Below, piece by piece: positions 56,805-59,586 of a stretch of DNA of 59,586 nt. The position numbers were made by a program, and so were the translations under genes. The first letter of the stretch is position 1. Each line of letters opens with the position of its first letter. The notes beneath the pieces were generated by a model. That model made no database searches and was not told the DNA's origin. It saw nothing but the letters and a program-made list of their open reading frames with translations. The stretch is from Mesorhizobium sp. (lineage in GTDB: Bacteria > Pseudomonadota > Alphaproteobacteria > Rhizobiales > Rhizobiaceae). The stretch spans positions 1-59,586 of the forward strand of contig NZ_JANJTZ010000009.1 in NCBI RefSeq assembly GCF_024710845.1, given 5' to 3'.

Positions 56805-57589
56805 GACGGCTCGTCGATCTTTCCCGCGCCCTGGAAAACGGACCGCATGCGGATCCGCCGGGTCTGGGGCCGCGGATCGAGTATCTCGGCCACAGGGAGA
56901 CCGTGGCCGGCATGCTGGCCAATTTCCCGAGCGTGGGTGCCGATGCCCTGCCCGACGGCGAGGGCTGGGCCGTCGAGAACGTGCGACTCACGACCCACAA
57001 CGGCACTCATCTCGACGCGCCTTACCACTATCACTCGACCATGGACGGTGGCGCGCGCGCCATCACGATCGACGAGGTGCCGCTCGAATGGTGCTGGGCG
57101 CGCGGCGTCAAGCTCGATTTCCGCCACTTGCCGGATGGCTACGTCGCGAACGCGGCCGATGTCGAGGCTGAGCTTACCCGCGTCGGCCATCACCTGGCTC
57201 CCGGCGATATCGTTCTGGTCAACACGGCAGCAGCGGCTGCCTATGGCACGGCCGGTTACCTGGCCACCGGCTGCGGGATGGGCCGCGAAGCGACCCTTTA
57301 TCTGACGGAACGGGGCGTGAAGGTCACGGGCACAGATGCATGGAGCTGGGACGCACCTTTTGTGCACACTGCGCGCCGGGTCGCCGAGACCGGCGATGGC
57401 AGTCTGATCTGGGAAGGCCATCGCGCCGGCATGGTGCGCGGCTACTGCCATCTCGAAAAACTAGCCAATCTCGACCTGTTGCCGGCGAGCGGCTTCGAGG
57501 TGATCTGCTTTCCGGTCAAGATCAAGAACGCCAGTGCCGGCTGGTGTCGCGCAGTCGCGGTCATCGAATCCGAGGTAACCCAGCCATGA
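56801..57589 (+). CDS. Cyclase-family metal hydrolase (kynurenine formamidase/isatin hydrolase-like)
   Basis: The 262-residue protein has an N-terminal VDLSRALENG and the metal-binding motif HNGTHLDAPYHY (H66, H70, D72, H76). This is the hallmark of the cyclase/kynurenine formamidase family that opens amide or lactam bonds. The later VTGTDAWSWDAPF segment is also typical. It overlaps both neighbours by 4 bp. An amide or N-heterocycle ring-opening step is the natural hypothesis. Confidence 0.9.
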   Translation: MRRLVDLSRALENGPHADPPGLGPRIEYLGHRETVAGMLANFPSVGADALPDGEGWAVENVRLTTHNGTHLDAPYHYHSTMDGGARAITIDEVPLEWCWARGVKLDFRHLPDGYVANAADVEAELTRVGHHLAPGDIVLVNTAAAAAYGTAGYLATGCGMGREATLYLTERGVKVTGTDAWSWDAPFVHTARRVAETGDGSLIWEGHRAGMVRGYCHLEKLANLDLLPASGFEVICFPVKIKNASAGWCRAVAVIESEVTQP

Positions 57590-58530
57590 AGCTTGCAACC
57601 TTCGCCCACGGTTCCGGCGATCGGGTCGGGGCCCTCGACGGCTCAGGCGAGATGCTGATCGACCTGACGTCGCTCTGCGGTACGACGTCAATGCAGGCGT
57701 TGATCGAGGGCGGACCCGCTGAGTTGGAACGGGTTCGACAGGCTGTCAAGGATGCCAGTGGCGATCACCTCGTCCGGCTCGCGGCTGTCCGTCTCCGCGC
57801 GCCGATTCCGGTGCCGGTGCAGATTCGCGATTTCTCGGTGTTTCCCACCCACATCAGGCAGGCGCCGGTCGGCATGCGCAAGCTAGGCGCGCGCCTTGCC
57901 GGTGAGCCGGAGCTGGATATCGCGCCTGAACCGGAAGTGCCGGCGGTGTATCGCGAGCGTCCGATCTACTACTTCTCGAACAGGTTCAGTGTCGTCGGGC
58001 CAGAAGCAAAGATCGCCTGGCCCGGCTACTCCACGATCATCGACTTCGAGCTCGAAATCGCGGCGGTGCTTTGGCGCGGCGGAAAAAACATCACGGCCGA
58101 GAGGGCCGGCGAACACATCTTCGGCTACACCATCTTCAACGACTTCTCTGCGCGGGACGCCCAGATGGCCGAGATGCGGGGCATGCTCGGGCCGACGAAA
58201 GGCAAAAGCTTCGACACCGGCAACGCCATGGGTCCGTTCCTTGTCACGCGCGACGAGATCGGCGACCCCCGGCACCTGCGCGCAACGGCGCGGATCAACG
58301 GGCAAGTTTGGGTCAGCGACACGCTCGAGGCGATGATGCATCCGTTCGAGCAGATGATCGCCTATGTTTCCCGCGACGAGACGCTCCATGCCGGAGAGGT
58401 GTTCGGTTCGGGAACGATCGGCAACGGCTGCGGTCTTGAGGTCAGCCGATACCTCGCTCACGGAGACGTGGTTGAACTGGAGGTCGAGAAGATCGGCGTC
58501 CTGCGAAATACGATCTCGGCGCGCTCTTGA
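57586..58530 (+). CDS. Fumarylacetoacetate hydrolase family protein
   Basis: The 314-residue protein has an N-terminal FAH-like domain and the C-terminal catalytic core with metal-binding DFELEIAAV (E155, E157) and FNDFSARD (D186-D191), TGNAMGPFLVT and GSGTIGNGCGLEV. Family members hydrolyse C-C bonds or decarboxylate/hydrate acyclic oxo acids. It is the last gene of the operon and probably acts on a ring-opened product. No terminator is evident after its stop. Confidence 0.9.
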   Translation: MKLATFAHGSGDRVGALDGSGEMLIDLTSLCGTTSMQALIEGGPAELERVRQAVKDASGDHLVRLAAVRLRAPIPVPVQIRDFSVFPTHIRQAPVGMRKLGARLAGEPELDIAPEPEVPAVYRERPIYYFSNRFSVVGPEAKIAWPGYSTIIDFELEIAAVLWRGGKNITAERAGEHIFGYTIFNDFSARDAQMAEMRGMLGPTKGKSFDTGNAMGPFLVTRDEIGDPRHLRATARINGQVWVSDTLEAMMHPFEQMIAYVSRDETLHAGEVFGSGTIGNGCGLEVSRYLAHGDVVELEVEKIGVLRNTISARS

Positions 58531-58563
58531 AACCCGCCGCTGACCTGCCGAACGCATGTCTGT

Positions 58564-58847
58564 TTGGCGGGCATTGCGCCGGCCATGGAGATCGCCACCT
58601 TGGCTGAGATCGTCCTCTGCCACGCGAACGAAAAGTCGTCGCTGCGAAAGCACATGTATCGCAAGCTTGGATCGGAGGGCTTTTCCGGGGAGATCGTTGC
58701 CGAGTCGGAAGAGCGGCCAGCGTCCTGCCTCCTCCGGGTTGAGAGCGCGCTCGCGGACGGCGGGCGTATCTGCTCGGCGACCGTGTCACCATCCCCGACA
58801 TCTTACTCATGCCGACGCTCGATGGCGCCCGCCCAAGAGGCGAGTAG
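58564..58847 (+). pseudogene. Frameshifted GST-like remnant
   Basis: One frame gives VESALADGG and then, in another frame, AYLLGDRVTIPDILLMPTL ending at TAG (58845-58847). The latter is the typical C-terminal GST motif (YLLGDRFTIADILLM). The N-terminal thioredoxin-like domain and a continuous frame are missing, so this is a decayed glutathione S-transferase-like gene. Confidence 0.6.
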
Positions 58848-58950
58848 CTGATATCACCTCTACGTTGCCGGTCGTGAAGGCCCCTCATGCCGGGCGGTGT
58901 CCGGGAAAACGAAGCCGTGGAGTAGCGTGGCGGTCGCTCCGAGGTTGGCG

Positions 58951-59146
58951 CGAGCCATGGCGGTCCGCCGCTGCACGGTCGGGCACGTCTTCGGCACCAT
59001 CAAGGGCCAGATGGGCGCCACTCCCGTCCGAATGCAAGGCCTCAAGAACGCCACTGAAGCCAGCCTGGCGATCCTCGCCTAGAACATCAAGCAAACCATC
59101 GCCATTGCCGACGTTGCCTCGCGCTTCAAAGCGATAACGGGATGAA
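58951..59146 (+). pseudogene. IS1182-like transposase C-terminal fragment
   Basis: The frame reads MAVRRCTVGHVFGTIKGQMGATP, matching the conserved RRCTVEHPFGTIK end of IS1182-family transposases. The continuation is SLAILA, a TAG stop where a Tyr codon is usual, and NIKQTIAIADVASRF. The rest of the element and terminal repeats are absent. It is a mobile-element scar at the accessory-region border. Confidence 0.65.
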
Positions 59147-59312
59147 TGGATCAAATGCGCACCTTGGCTTCAGCCTGTGCGACAAGCCACAATAGGTTCT
59201 CACACAGCCTCGCGTCGCCTTCGGAACGGCAGCTTTAAACGTAACTACCGCGAAGACCCGCCGTTCCGCTGCCGGCCCCGATCGTGATGGCCGGTAAGGA
59301 GCCGTTGGAAGG

Positions 59313-59586
59313 GTGAAGGTGGATGACCTTAGCTTCCAAGATGAACTACGAGGAATTGCGGCACCTGCTTGGTGGCCGCGACCGACCAAACTTGGTCCTC
59401 CCAAGGAGCGGAGGCGAGGGTTTGTTCCCGTCAGTTGTTGGAAACGGCACGAGGCATTTGCTCCGCAGGGCGAGTCATGCGCTTTGAGCCACATCAATGC
59501 GTACTGGGGCAGAAGCGACAGTATCGACAACCTGCTAGGTCGTCGGCTCGCTATCGAGCAGAGCGTGGAGTTGGCACATGGCATTT
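59313..59586 (+). CDS. Hypothetical partial frame at the right edge
   Basis: A frame starting at GTG (59313 or 59319, GGAAGG upstream) stays open to the window end and encodes a sequence beginning VKVDDLSFQDELRGIAAPAWWPRP and containing SHINAYWGRSDSIDNLL. I do not recognise it. Its third-base GC is lower than that of flanking genes, so it may be recently acquired or not coding. Confidence 0.3.
   Translation, partial: MKVDDLSFQDELRGIAAPAWWPRPTKLGPPKERRRGFVPVSCWKRHEAFAPQGESCALSHINAYWGRSDSIDNLLGRRLAIEQSVELAHGI

Noticed and set aside
59126-59584. 152-codon minus-strand frame at the right end
   Set aside because: Cys/Arg/Ser/Pro-rich with no recognisable family and overlapping the transposase remnant; not supported.

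Overview
The window looks like a chromosomal segment of a GC-rich alphaproteobacterium, most likely Rhizobiales (Mesorhizobium/Phyllobacteriaceae-like). The evidence is gene content and order: dnaK-dnaJ-pmtA-pyrF, a class II aroA with cmk-rpsA, the TIGR02300 acidic protein beside tRNA-Ala, an MbfA-type ferritin/VIT1 iron exporter with an Irr-like palindrome, intracellular PHA depolymerase, and many TRAP and ABC solute transporters. The genus is inferred from this pattern; no 16S gene is present.

Layout. 1-1300: an ArsR-like 3' end, a decayed SRPBCC gene, tRNA-Arg(CCG) and a broken partial copy of that tRNA. 1297-7660: a diguanylate cyclase, a MetE-like protein, an orphan DctP protein followed by D-lyxose isomerase and a P-loop sugar kinase, and an M24 peptidase. 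7661-14950: a TAXI-type TRAP transporter with DUF1850, then a periplasmic binding protein translationally coupled to a membrane GGDEF-EAL enzyme, then a broken second DUF1850 copy. 15419-16958: convergent DUF892 and MbfA ferritin-like genes. 17044-20748: a TetR-HlyD-ABC efflux operon in which every junction overlaps by 4 bp, headed by a perfect 24-bp palindrome. 20783-27364: small membrane proteins, a LapG-like protease, PhaZ, PyrF, an FMN reductase and PmtA. 27481-32680: DnaJ, DnaK (RpoH-type promoter), a TSUP permease and an NDUFA9-like protein. 32783-39725: divergent operons for guanidino/amino-acid catabolism, comprising an AruI-like decarboxylase and an amidinohydrolase facing a polar amino-acid ABC transporter and an Ldh-family imine reductase. 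39772-47853: CsbD, rpsA, cmk, CYTH-CHAD, SDR, aroA, TIGR02300.

The right quarter is accessory. After tRNA-Ala(GGC) comes a tightly coupled DUF3489-DUF2924-serine recombinase operon. Next is a TetR gene divergent from a seven-gene operon (52313-58530) with a SsuA-like binding protein, an ATPase, two permeases and three hydrolases (alpha/beta hydrolase, cyclase-family metal hydrolase, FAH-family enzyme). This looks like a dedicated uptake-and-degradation system for an unidentified organic substrate. The end holds a broken GST-like gene and an IS1182-like transposase fragment.

The best candidates for undescribed biology are the binding protein/GGDEF-EAL pair, the DUF3489-DUF2924-recombinase module, and the right-hand hydrolase operon. 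Four candidate terminators also share a GCGA tetraloop. No CRISPR array, rRNA or complete insertion sequence was seen.
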